Shown in pieces: positions 11,433-21,832 of a stretch of 64,000 bases of DNA. Within the stretch, counting starts at the first letter, position 1. Each line of letters starts with the position of its first letter. Made by a program: the position numbers and the translations under genes. Source of the stretch: Ophioceras dolichostomum (taxonomy: Eukaryota > Ascomycota > Sordariomycetes > Magnaporthales > Ophioceraceae); assembly GCA_003049485.1 (NCBI GenBank), contig PYST01000097.1:50788-114787 (forward strand). Direction: 5' to 3'. The notes under the pieces are model-generated. The model made no database searches, was not told the origin of the DNA, and saw nothing but the letters and a program-made list of their open reading frames with translations.

Positions 11433-12530
11433 ATGCCCCACACTATCATGCCTTCTGATGCGCAAGCGCCCAACGCGGCAGCATCCGGCAGGTGGTATCA
11501 CACTTTGGCCATCAAGTTCGCGGGTGACGACCACGTGGAGCCCCTCGACGAGATATTCCCCGCCAGGTCGAACTTCTACCTAGTCCTACCGCACGATGAC
11601 TGGGGCCCCCTCCCGGAACCAAGCGAAGAGCCAGAACTAGCAGAATTTTTGAAGAATTCTGCCGGAGTCGAGGATAAATACGAGGACAAATGGGACAACA
11701 TGGGTATCAGAGTTCTGGCGAAATGGTCTCCCCCCTATATCAACAGGCTACCTTTGCTCTTCAAGGCTAGGATAGACCCTGCCGCCGGCTGGTTGTACGT
11801 CGCGTTCGACACGTCCCTCCTCCGGGAACCGGTGGTTGATTTCATGGATCCGAGCGGTCGTCTGCTTAAGGAAGCCGCCCACTTGCCAAGCTTCATTAGG
11901 TACGCCTGGTCTCTCGCGACGGCCGTCCAGCGCCGCGAAATTGCGAGGTGGGGGTACGGTCCCGCTTGTATTGTTGATGCCGAAGGAGAAGGAGGGGGAG
12001 AAGAAGGAGAAGAAGACGGGTTTGTGCAACCAGTCGTACCTCCACCTCCTCTGCAGCGGGTGGCTTATCGATTCACTATATATGATGTTGATCGGGAGCC
12101 TATTGAGGCCGTCTTGGGGCTTCTCGGGTTTGACCCGGCAACGTCGTGCGTGGCGAGCAGCCTTAAAGGTGTCGCCGAGCCGGGTCAAGACTCTTACTAC
12201 GAGATGTGTGCCATTGGGAGCGCCGTGCTCGAAGCCCTGGCGAAGAGCCCAGGACGCCTCGGGCAGTGCGCCAGGATACGGCGGATCGAATGGACTTGCA
12301 CGGATTGGGATGCTCTCATTGTCTTTCACATCGAGCATTGAGACTGGGCCCGGTCTCGTCAGATCTCCTTTACCGCCAACCTTGCTAAAGAGATCCGGGG
12401 AGATGAGGCATCTCTTCCCGAACTAGAGCAGCTGCGTGATGTCCTGGGCTACGATTATCTGCCTGTACCCGCTGACGACTGGGAGGAGGGAAGGCGGCAT
12501 CGGTGTCGTACCGACAGAAGGTTTGGTTGA
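11433..12530 (+). CDS. Gene A: unknown protein, frame crossed by an in-frame TGA
   Basis: From an ATG in good context (ATACAATGCC) the frame runs 302 codons to a TGA at 12339-12341, then stays open and protein-like for 62 more codons to a TGA at 12528. The part after the first stop contains YDYLPVPADDWEEG, which resembles DGYLPMPAAITPADEEER inside the uninterrupted part of neighbouring gene B. The pre-stop segment YYEMCAIGSAVLEALAKSP likewise resembles YFEALCGTIGSSTLWALANHP of gene B, so the two are paralogues and the downstream part is probably true coding sequence. Possible explanations are a nonsense mutation, readthrough, or a 42-nt intron (12321-12362, GTCTTT..CGTCAG) that keeps frame but has a weak donor. 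No known domain was recognised. An acidic Gly/Glu run lies at about residues 185-197. Confidence 0.6.
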
Positions 12531-12802
12531 GGTCGCCCCCAAGCGCATTAACAACAGATTCCTACTTGGGGAAGAGCATTGGGCAAGGCAGAACTTTGGG
12601 TAGGGTAGACAGAACCCACCGTCTGGTGTCTGGTCTGATCTCACGTTGGGCTCCAGCGCTTCTCTAACAGATCATGCCGAATCGCTTCACTTATCACCCG
12701 TCTCACGAATCTCATACGTTATCCTCAAGGGCCACCGCAGCCCAGAGCAAAAAAAAACAAAACATCATCATCAAATAATAATACTGCAGAGACATATGCA
12801 AC

Positions 12803-14944
12803 ATGGAGCAGAATCTGGGCCCCCTTTGCTCTGATCCTGAGCTTGGCCGATTAGTTTCGGATGCAAAGGGCAGGCTGCTTCTCGAGCACCTCCTCGCGCG
12901 GAGCGACGACAAGTCCGCGGGGGACACCAGTCCCACCTCCGACGAGTACCAGAAATTCATCGACCTATACGAAATCGCATCAGAAGCAGACGCGTTGCTT
13001 CTGGGAGACGACTCAGACCCCGGCAGGACTTGGCTCTACGACCAGCACGGCATTGATCAAAGCCCCGAAGGCATCACCAGGATCGAGGTCCGATTCCTCG
13101 CCGAGCCCCAGGCAGCGGCCAACGAAGAAGTAGAAGAAGAGGGCGAAGACGAAGACAGCAACGACGAAAAAGAGGATCACGAAGTAAAAATAGAGGGAGG
13201 AGGAGGAGGGGGAGGAGAAGAAGGAGGAGGAGGGGGAGGAGAAGAAGGAGGAGGAGGGGGAGGAGAAGAAGGAGGAGGAGGGGGAGGAGAAGAAGGAGGA
13301 GGAGAGTCGTCCAGCTCTACTTCTACGGTCTCGTAGCCGAGCCTAAAAGAGGGCGCCAACGACACAGTTCGTCTCGTCTCCAGGGGATATTTCAACGCGG
13401 ATCAGGGGTGGGCCATCCTCACGCACCTGTTCCGATGGCCGGAAGTGTCTCAATGGCAGATCCGCATGTCCGACTGGCTGTACCGCTCGTGGGTGATCGT
13501 GGCCGCCGGCAACCCCCACCTTAAGCCCCTGAAGAAAGTGGTCTACTACAACATCATGAGCATCCCGACGCACGAAATCTTCTTCAAGCTCACGGAGACC
13601 TCCAACTGGGTCGAGCGCACCTTTACCGCGGCAGAAGCTGCACAGGTCAACATCAGGGCTGAGACCGCTGCCGCCGCCGCCATCCCCACGCGCAGCGCCA
13701 CCAGCACACCAGATTCAGCCATCAGGGAGCAGGGCGACGACGACGACGCGGACTTCAACTACTTCGAGGCCCTATGCGGCACGATCGGATCGTCAACGTT
13801 GTGGGCGCTGGCAAACCATCCCATCGCCATGGGACGCCGAGTGCCAGTGGCCATCAGAGTCAGGTTCAGACCGGATCTGTACATGGGTACCACACTCGGA
13901 CCGATGTTCGGGGTCGGGGCCAACCCTCTCTTTCACGAACTGCCCGACGCCTTCATGGTCATATCCATCGGCGACCGCTCGCAGTGGGATGAGGACGGCT
14001 ACCTCCCGATGCCCGCCGCCATCACCCCTGCTGATGAAGAAGAAAGAAAAGAGGATGACGATGACGATGACGATGTCGCTAAGGGCAAGGATTACGACGG
14101 CGACGACGAGCGCTCCAAGAAGAAGACCAAAATCCGAAAAAAGAAATTCGGAACCAGCGCCGCCAGCAAAATCAACGTTGCCCACAAGATCACCGCCGCG
14201 AGTGGTGGAGGGGGAGAAGGTGACGATGATGATCATGACGGCGACGAGGACGACCTTCCGAGTCCAAGGGGCACAGGCGCCGGAAAGATGGTACTCAGAA
14301 GAAAGAGAATCAAAGTCATAGCCGTCGCCACAACCACACGTCTTGGTGGCGGTGGTTTTGATGCCCTACTTCCGCCGGCGGCGGCGGCGGTCTTCGTCAC
14401 GACCACGAGCGCGACCGCGACCGCCGCCGCCAAGACAGAGCCTCTCGATTGGCATGTCCACTGGCAGGACGAGCACGAGCAAGAGCAAGAGCCACCGCCA
14501 CCACCTACTGTGGCTGCTATGGATCTTCAGAACCTCCACGAGCTTGATGATATCGATGCCATCCTTCCAGTCATTCTTCCCCGACCCGCCGTCGCCACGC
14601 CCATGCCCACGCCCGATCCTGAAGCCGGGGAGCAGCCCTAGTGGGAGCTGCACCCTCCGCACGACCCTGCCGGTCCTTGGGCCCAACCTGGGAGAGAGCT
14701 TGAGATTGAGGACGGCCCCAGCGGCACTGATGACGGGGAGCGGGCCGCGAAAGGGCATGTCGAGGTGTCACACGCCAGCGCTGGTGGTGGAAACAACCAG
14801 GGCGGACAGGCGAATAAGCATAGGTTCGGGGGGAAGAGGTGGTGGAGGGCACAGGGGAAGCAGATGAAGGCGGCCTGGAGACGGTGGAGGAACCAGCGGA
14901 CGGTCGGGTCGCATGGGTGGGTTTACTATTGCGGCTGGTGGTGA
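12803..14944 (+). CDS. Gene B: acidic repeat protein, paralogue of gene A, two TAGs in frame
   Basis: The frame from the ATG at 12803 stays open to 14944 except for a TAG at 13334-13336 and another at 14639-14641. Preferred model: join(12803..13332, 13384..14641), 595 residues; a 51-nt intron (GTAGCC..CTCCAG) removes the first TAG. After the second TAG the frame continues for 100 protein-like codons ending in a Trp/Arg-rich tail (about WRRWRNQ to the TGA at 14942). The N-terminal part ends in four GGGGGGEE repeats. The middle matches the C-terminal half of gene A, and the last third alternates Asp/Glu runs with Lys/Arg blocks and Ala/Pro-rich linker. No enzymatic motif was recognised. The highly charged composition suggests a nuclear or chromatin-associated protein, which is a guess. 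Confidence 0.55.
13199..13294. repeat. Four perfect 24-bp tandem repeats inside gene B
   Basis: A 24-bp GA-rich unit is repeated four times without mismatch (13199-13222, 13223-13246, 13247-13270, 13271-13294). Each copy encodes GGGGGGEE. The array lies just upstream of the first in-frame TAG and is likely to vary in copy number between strains. Confidence 0.9.
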
Positions 14945-16069
14945 TGTCTGAAGGGCTTCTACTGTCGAGTGCATGGAGTGAGTGAGTGAGCGATGGCTTT
15001 ATTGCTGCAAAAAGCGTTTCTAGATGCATGCCTTGAGGCTGATAGCCCTGCATATATTATGGGGTAGGTATCCATTAAATGAATAGCGACCTTGATAGCG
15101 GTCTTGTGTACAACAGCCCATCCTTCTTTAATAAGGACTGAAGCGAATAGAATGCTTTGGCACGACGTGACGCAGTGACTGACATGACCCCTGGACGGAC
15201 TACTAAGTACCCAATGGAGGAAAATTGGCGATGGCTTGAAGGCAGGGATCCCGCGCGATGGTACCCGTGAAGTCCAAACAGCCTAACGCAAAACCAAACT
15301 CGAGAGGCAGAGAATGCGAGAGGTTGATTTAGAGTTCAGCTTCGTATCGTGTCTGCATTGGGACCACCCGTTGGAGAGAGTGTCCGTGACACATCGCACA
15401 GCAGTCTTATAGAGATGGTGGGACTGGCAGGAAACCCACTCCAACGAACACCTTAGGGCAGAGCAGCTTAAACAGGTCTGATGGCCTAGAAAAGTGTTCA
15501 TAGTTCAAGCAGATAGCCTGGTAGCGGCACCCCATCAAGGTCAGATCACGTAGACAAGATGCTGGGGTTTTACGGACCGCTGAACAGGGCAGAGGACCTT
15601 GAGGGGCACTCAGGGCACTGCAGGGGGTGAAGACCGATCTGGAATAGAAGCACCAAATAAGCCTAGAACCGAAGAAGAGAGAGTGAGTCTCAGACGTAGA
15701 GAGTGAAGCAACGTTCATGTCTTATGCCTCGGGCGAGGTGTCTGCATCACTTCTCGACCCCGCATGGCTGCCTTGGTAGCAAGGTGAACTCCGGTCTATG
15801 TTTGGCGGAAGCGACTGAAGGCGGTAGTGAAGCACACGGGGATGTGAAAGTTCGAATCGCTGCTCCTTTCCGAATATAAAAGGTCCCTTTCTGCCCCTTT
15901 CGCCCTGATCCTGACTAGCCCCTTTCCGGATTCTCATCCTCCCTCTCTCTCACGTCTCCCACCGGCCGCCCCTATCTTGTCTGATCTGTTCCCAGCTCCA
16001 GACGACAAGGAGGCACTTATATATACCATCCACATCCGTCCGTATATAGACTACCCAGAAACCACCGTC
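14945..16069. other. Spacer and promoter of the thaumatin-like gene
   Basis: No convincing ORF. The final 200 bases are rich in CT tracts (CCTCCCTCTCTCTCACG), typical of a fungal promoter and leader. An upstream ATG in the same frame at 15977 would add 31 residues ahead of the signal peptide and is probably not used. Confidence 0.5.
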
Positions 16070-17170
16070 ATGTCCCCCCGTATCATCAAGATCACCGCCC
16101 TCCTGGCTGTCGCGGCCACCGGAACCCTCGCGGCGCCCTTCACAGAGAGCGGCACGACGACGGGCCCCTCCACTTCTTCCTCTCCGACCTCCGCGTCGAC
16201 AACGACCACTACCAGCAAGTTCACTTGGGGCCCCAAGCCGACGCCCGGCCCGCGAGTCGGCGAAGAGCACATCATCAACTTCGCCACCTACCCCATCGCC
16301 GTCAGCGGCGCCCTCGACATGGCTACCCGTTTCTCGTCGTCCCTGTTGTCGTCCACGACGACGACGGTGGCAGCCGGTGCTGGCGGTGCGGGCGGTGCTG
16401 TTAGAGTCAGAGATACAGCCCCGCAGGTCGTGACCTTCAACATCTACAACCGCGCCGGCCACCCGGTCCACACCCAGCACGCGAGGAGCCCGGGCTCCCC
16501 TCCCGCGATCGGCGGCGACATCGGCCCGGGGGTGATTCCCGACGGTGGCGTGGCTGCCTTCGTCATCCCCCGCGAGTGGGCTGGAAATATAGCTGTCGTG
16601 GCCGATGGCTTGGGGGCGATCAAGGGAGACGAGTCGCTGCTTGAGGGCTCGTTTGTGCGGCAGGGTGGGGATGATCACATCATTGATATTGATGTGCCAT
16701 TTGTGTAAGTCATCTATCCGTCCATATGACCAAAGAGCTTCCATGTTCGGTGTTTTCTCCCTCAGCCTACCTCCGTTTTACCAACCTACCCACCCACCAA
16801 CGAACCACGTACCCACCTGAGTGCCTTGAGAAGCATCAGACCAAAACTAACACAGTTATAAATATACAGCGCCGGCTTCAGCGAGCCCATAACCTGCAGC
16901 TGCGAGTCCCGGATCGTGACGGGCTGCAACAAGAACCTCTGGGCCCTGAACGAGTGCCCGGACTGCAACCTGGCCGGCTCGTGCCGCAACCCTACCCGCG
17001 CCGCGTTCGGCATCGTCGACCCGACCGCCTTCTTCCTCCCCTGCAGGGGCGCCGCGTACACGTTCCCGGACGACCACCAGGCGAACGCGAACGGGGACTG
17101 CTTCTCCGGCACGGTCGACTGCTGCATCGGGATCGTGTGCTCGCCGAATCCTGATCAGACCCCTAGGTAG
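16070..17170 (+). CDS. Secreted thaumatin-like (osmotin-type) protein
   Basis: Model: join(16070..16704, 16870..17170), 311 residues; the 165-nt intron starts GTAAGT and ends TACAG. The start MSPRIIKITALLAVAATGTLA is a signal peptide. A Ser/Thr-rich linker (about 30-60) is followed by VTFNIYNRAGHPVHTQ and a Cys-rich C-terminal half with at least 14 cysteines, including EPITCSCESRIVTGC and FLPCRGAAYTFPDDH. The latter resembles the Cys-Arg-Gly-Ala-Ala-Tyr-Thr signature near the end of thaumatin-like proteins. Family members act at cell walls or as antifungal/defence-like proteins; its role here is inferred. Assignment is by motif memory, so another Cys-rich secreted family is possible. The stop codon lies inside a perfect 22-bp palindrome. 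Confidence 0.65.
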
Positions 17171-17183
17171 GTACCTACCTAGG
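17162..17183. repeat. Perfect 22-bp palindrome across a stop codon
   Basis: The arm CCTAGGTAGGT at 17162-17172 is followed directly by its reverse complement at 17173-17183. The TAG stop of the thaumatin-like gene (17168-17170) is inside the left arm. A second, looser inverted pair of GGTACC-type motifs follows at 17183-17206. Confidence 0.9.
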
Positions 17184-18034
17184 TACCGACGAAGGTACCT
17201 CTAGGTAGCGTTGAGTGGACGTGTGTCATGGGCTCGCCATGGTTGCCTGGGGTAACAGCTTGGAAGGGTGAGGTAGACGAGGAGGATAAAAAGATGGAGG
17301 TGGTGGGAGTGGTGGTGTGAGGTCGAGGACTGGGCTAGGTGTGGATCATGGAGACGAGAGAGGACTGGGAAATACCTACCTTGCGTTGCCGCTTTTCCAA
17401 CTGAAGCAGGTCCACCGGTCCAGACTGGGATAGGTTGCGTTGATCTTTCTAGCAGACTCTATATATATACAAACAGTTTAGACGGGTATTAGAAGATACT
17501 TCATCTAGAACGAAATATAGGGAACGCATATGCGCGATGGGCTGTGTTGGTGTCGTCGGTCTGACTGTGGCTCGCCCGTCAGAGCTGGGCTTTGATTAGA
17601 CTAATCACTGATCATAAACATGCAAGTCGATTCCGCCCTTCTGTCGAGGTCAACGTAGGAATAGACCATGACTCGTTTACTCAGAAGCATTCCTCATTCG
17701 GGGATTCTCGGCCGGAGAGATTACCGAAGAAAGGTGAGGTGCTGATGCTGCCGTCGTGTCGGGTTCCTTCTTGGAACAAGGCGGGGTCCGAGCATCACCA
17801 AAATCTGCAATTGTCCCACTTACCTGGATTTATTTCTTCGAGCTCCATTCACAAAGCATACCTCTCCGACCAAGAACGACGGCACGTAGATGATTGCAAA
17901 TCGCCAATCGTAGCCTACCTTCGAGGCCGACCGACGCTGCTTCAGACCATACTTGTCCGTTGATATTGGGACGCCAAACCTACCCACCCACCCACCGAAC
18001 CAAACGCGGGAGCCAGCAACGGGACGAACGAACA
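17171..18034. other. Spacer
   Basis: Contains the 3' flank of the thaumatin-like gene with GGTAGGTACC motifs and a short AT run (TATATATATAC at 17460). No supported gene. Confidence 0.5.
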
Positions 18035-18577
18035 ATGGCACCACCAGCGAAGCCGCCACGAAAAGCCCCTCCTCTCCCAGCAGGCGCGTTCCGCCTCCCG
18101 CTCCTCTACCGCGTCTTCTTCCTCTTCATCGAGCCGATCTCCGCCCTCGTAGGCGCATACTACTCCTACTTCAACCAGCACGTCTACCTAACCCTGACCG
18201 ACGCCTCGTCTGCTCCGGAAAAAATCCCGCGCGCCTCCAGCGTCGCGCTCTCGCAGCTCTCGAACCTGTACCTCCTCTTCGCGCTCAACGAGGCGCTCGT
18301 GCTGCGGTCGACCACCGACCTGCGCGTCTGGCGCACGGTGCTGTCCGTGCTGCTGGTGGCAGACCTGGGGCACTTGTGCACCGTGGCGCCGCTGGGTTGG
18401 GACAAATACTGGGACCTCGCGGGGTGGAACGCGATCGATTGGGGGAATGTGCCGTTTGTTTACGCCGGCGCGGCGATGAGGGTTGCGTTTTTGTCAGGTG
18501 TTGGGTTGGCGATGCCGACGACGGCGGCTGCGGGGGGTAGAGGGACTACGACGACTACGAAGACGAGGTCGGTTTGA
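18035..18577 (+). CDS. DUF7704-like integral membrane protein
   Basis: Single exon, 180 residues, ATG in good context (CGAACAATGGC). After a Pro-rich cytosolic start there are about four hydrophobic segments: LLYRVFFLFIEPISALVGAY (about 25-44), the SQLSNLYLLFALNEALVLRS region (about 73-92), WRTVLSVLLVADLGHLCTVA (about 98-117) and FVYAGAAMRVAFLSGVGLAM (about 140-159). The combination of FIEPISALVGAYY, LYLLFALNEALVLRST, DLRVWRTVL, ADLGHL and WNAIDWGNV is the pattern I associate with the fungal DUF7704 family. Function is unknown and location is probably an internal membrane. Length is normal for the family. No introns. Confidence 0.8.
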   Translation: MAPPAKPPRKAPPLPAGAFRLPLLYRVFFLFIEPISALVGAYYSYFNQHVYLTLTDASSAPEKIPRASSVALSQLSNLYLLFALNEALVLRSTTDLRVWRTVLSVLLVADLGHLCTVAPLGWDKYWDLAGWNAIDWGNVPFVYAGAAMRVAFLSGVGLAMPTTAAAGGRGTTTTTKTRSV

Positions 18578-19732
18578 GGTTGGGTGTTGTGGGTGGTTGG
18601 CACACGGACGGAGAGCGAAGGGCGTTTTGAGCCATCAGGTTGTGCACCAGAACGTCTACAAATACCAACTCTTCACCCATGGCCGTTTTCAGGGTACTCT
18701 GGTCCGGCAACAACCATCATCGCTCGCTCCTTGGCATCCAATATTTCTTGTTTACTCGTGCTTTCTGCACCTAGCGTCGGCTCTGCCGTAACCGCATATT
18801 GATGAGTTCTCTACGAAGGCGGGACCCGCCCCGATCACTGGTATGAATCTTGGCGGAGTCCTAACCGACAACTGTTCCACCAGATTTCTTCCTACGTTTG
18901 GGTCCTGTTCTATGCCGATCGGCTCGCCCGCCCACCACCGACGTCGGCAGCAGCTTCACAGCGCAAGGCTTGCTCAGCTTCCTCAGTCATCGCCTTGGGA
19001 TTAGTGTGCTTAGTGGCTAGGGCGAGAGCGGTAGCGCTTGTAAACCTCGGAACGAGCGCTGGCTTCTGCTTGGTGGGAAAATCGGCCGCACGCAGTGCGT
19101 CGGAAAAAGGTTGGACGAGGGGCAAGCAAACTGCTGCCCCTCACGCATCAATGCCATTGGCGCCACGACCAATTGAGAGTGGTGGGGTTTCGTGGGGCCT
19201 CCGAACTTCCTCATCATGTCTCCGGGAGTCCCTGACCCTTGGAGGAGGCAGAGGGACGCTGACCCCCCGACGGTCTCATCTCCGCAGTAGACCGACGGGT
19301 AAATGGGTTGGATTGGACGTCGTGCCTTTCCGGTGCTGCTGCCACCAGAGTTGCCTGCTCGGGTAGGTAGGTCCATGCTAGCTGGGTAAGTGATCAACAC
19401 AAAGGCAAGGTGGGGGTTCCAGATTGTCAACTGGTACATGTAGGTCAACCAGCCGGCTTGCCCAACTTCTCCCCTCTCTCTGCCGGAGCCTACACGATCT
19501 CTTCGTTTCGCGTACCATTTTCTTTCTGTATCTTCACAGCTCACAAGTCGTGGCTCAAGGTGCTGTTGTGATACCGAGGCGCGCATATATTCGCACATAC
19601 GAACGATATCGCGATATTTCGCGCTTCTCCCAATTGCTTGATTGTTTCGTATTGGAGCTCGCAACCTTCACTTTGAGCCGTATTTGAAACCTCGAGGCAC
19701 AGCCCCAGATAATCCCGCAAACACACAGCAAG
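18578..19732. other. Spacer and promoter of the alcohol dehydrogenase
   Basis: ORFs on both strands (minus 18910-19125 and 19017-19664) lack supporting features and overlap the promoter of the next gene. The last 60 bases (ACACACAGCAAG before the ATG) look like a leader. Confidence 0.4.
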
Positions 19733-21028
19733 ATGCCTTACCCGGAGAAATTTACAGGCTTCCAGGTCAACGGCCCGGACTCGTGGACCGAGTTCCACAA
19801 GAACGAGTTCGACCCCAAGCCGTTCGGCGAGTACGATGTGGATATCCAGATCGAGTGCTGTGGTGTTTGCGGCAGTGATGTCCATACCATCTCGGGAGGT
19901 TGGGGAGAGCAGAAGTTTCCCCTCGCCGTCGGCCACGGTAAGTTCCATCTGCTGCAAGGACGAGGAGACAGAGGAGGAGGAGGAGGAGGAAGGGGCACAA
20001 CTGGGACTGTGCGACGGAACTCCTGAGCTTCAGAAGCTGATGGGAAACGAACAACGTGTGGGACAGAGATCGTCGGTAGGGCCATCCGCGTCGGCCCCAA
20101 GGTCACGCTCGTCAAGGAGGGCCAGCGAGTCGGTGTCGGAGCGCAGTCGTACGCCTGTCTCAAGTGCAGACAGTGCAAGAACGACAATGAGACGTACTGC
20201 AAGGATCAGCTAGACACATACGGCGCCGTCTGGCCAGACACAGGCATTGTGTCGCAGGGCGGCTACTCGTCGCATGTGCGAACACACGAGCACTGGTAAG
20301 GAGACAGGCTGCTTCCCCCTCACTCGCTCTACTGCAATATGTCCCATCTCACTCACACACATGGCAAACCCATGAATAGGGTCTTCCCCATCCCGGACGG
20401 CCTCTCGAGCACGTGCGCAGCTCCCATGCTATGCGCAGGCTTGACAGCGTACAGCCCGCTGGTGCGCAACGGAGCCGGGCTCGGCAAGAAGGTCGGGATC
20501 CTTGGGATGGGCGGGATCGGGCACTTCGGCCTGCTGTTCGCGAAGGCGCTGGGGGCCGAGACGTGGGTCATCTCGCGCAGCAGGGCGAAGGAAGCCGACA
20601 GCCTGAAGATGGGCGCGGACGGCTTCCTGGCGACCTCGGAACCGGGGTGGAACAAGCCACACGAGATGACGTTCGACCTGATCATCAACACGGCCAACAG
20701 CTTCGAGGGGTGGGACGTCGGCGCCTTTTTCGGATTGTTGGACGTGCACGGCAAGTTCGTGAGTGTGGGCCTGCCCGAGGGCAAGGGGATCGAGCTCCGC
20801 AACCAGGATTTGTTGCCTAACGGCGTGTTCTTCGGCGCGTCGCACCTGGGCTCCCGCAAGGAGACGCTCGAGATGCTGCAGCTCGCCGCCGATAAGGGTA
20901 TCAGCTCGTGGGTGGAGGAGATCCCGATCAGCGAGGAGGGGCTGAAGGAGGCGCTTACGAGGGTGAAGAAGACGGATGTGCGCTATCGGTTCTGCATGAC
21001 GGGTTATGATAAGGTCTTTGGCGCGTAG
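19733..21028 (+). CDS. NADP-dependent zinc alcohol dehydrogenase (cinnamyl-alcohol type)
   Basis: Model: join(19733..19937, 20067..20295, 20380..21028), 360 residues; introns of 129 and 84 nt have GTAAGT and GTAAGG donors. It is a medium-chain dehydrogenase. The catalytic zinc motif CGVCGSD starts at about residue 43, the GHE signature spans the first splice site (His68, Glu69), structural zinc cysteines lie in CLKCRQCKNDNETYC, and the Rossmann GMGGIGH motif is followed by a Ser/Arg-containing loop (SRSRAKEA) that suggests NADP(H). This matches the ADH6/ADH7 and fungal cinnamyl-alcohol dehydrogenase group, which reduces aldehydes to alcohols in the cytosol. Length is typical and no residue is missing. 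The exact substrate cannot be told. Confidence 0.93.
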
Positions 21029-21832
21029 TGACGGTTCTGGGGAATCCGGCTGGCTGTGACACCGGACTTGTTCTTTCCGGGGTTTTGCGGCTTCTCGAGG
21101 TACCAGGTACGGGAGCCCAATAAGAGATACTCCGGGCAGGCGCCAACCAGTCTTGCCCAACGCAGCTATCTGTCCACAGCCTCCTCGTCATCACATCCTA
21201 GGAATACCCATCAGATGTAGTACCAAAATATCTATCCATGCCTCGAAGTTATGAGAGCCAATCGGCTCGTACGGTTCTGTGAAGGATTCAGACTGAGGAT
21301 GACTGATCACCAACTTTGTCAAGCTTCATTACCCCTAACCCAGCGCAGGTCTAACAACGCACACAGCTCTGTTTTCTAGTCAAAGGCTCCTCGATGCCAA
21401 CTGGCGAGATCCAGCTACTTTAAGTTCATAAGAGAGACCCGTCCCATAGTTGATGGTGGAGGTTCGTGAGTTATACCGGAAAACTCAAGGGGCGTGAATA
21501 CATGCACGCGGGAGTGACATGGGGCAAAAGTGATGATTGATGATACAATGGGGGCGATGCCCGACCGTGGACAAAAGCTTCGCACCAGGGGTGGGGCGCA
21601 AGCGCGTTGGTCCGTGCACCGTAAGGGCTCGCAAACCCCAATCTGCCGACTAGAGTTCTGGCCAATCAAGGTCTCCTCCACATGAGGCACCACCGACCGT
21701 CTCTGTGATTTTCTTTTTGTTTTTCTGTTCCCGAAATCCTGCTTGACGACGACTCCTCCTCCTCCTTTTCCCGCCCAACCCAAGAACGACCTGACAATTC
21801 GGTCAAGTAGTACAAACAACAGGTTGCCCAAA
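21029..21832. other. Spacer and promoter of the ribosomal protein gene
   Basis: No supported gene. A CT-rich tract (CTCCTCCTCCTTTTCCCGCCC near 21760) ahead of the ATG is typical of strongly expressed fungal genes. Confidence 0.5.

Noticed and set aside
13177..13395. Minus ORF rich in SSPPPPPP
   Set aside because: Antisense of the GGGGGGEE coding repeat in gene B.
11433..14944. Reassignment of TAG as a sense codon
   Set aside because: Well-supported genes here (rps7, alcohol dehydrogenase, thaumatin-like protein) end in TAG, so the code is standard.
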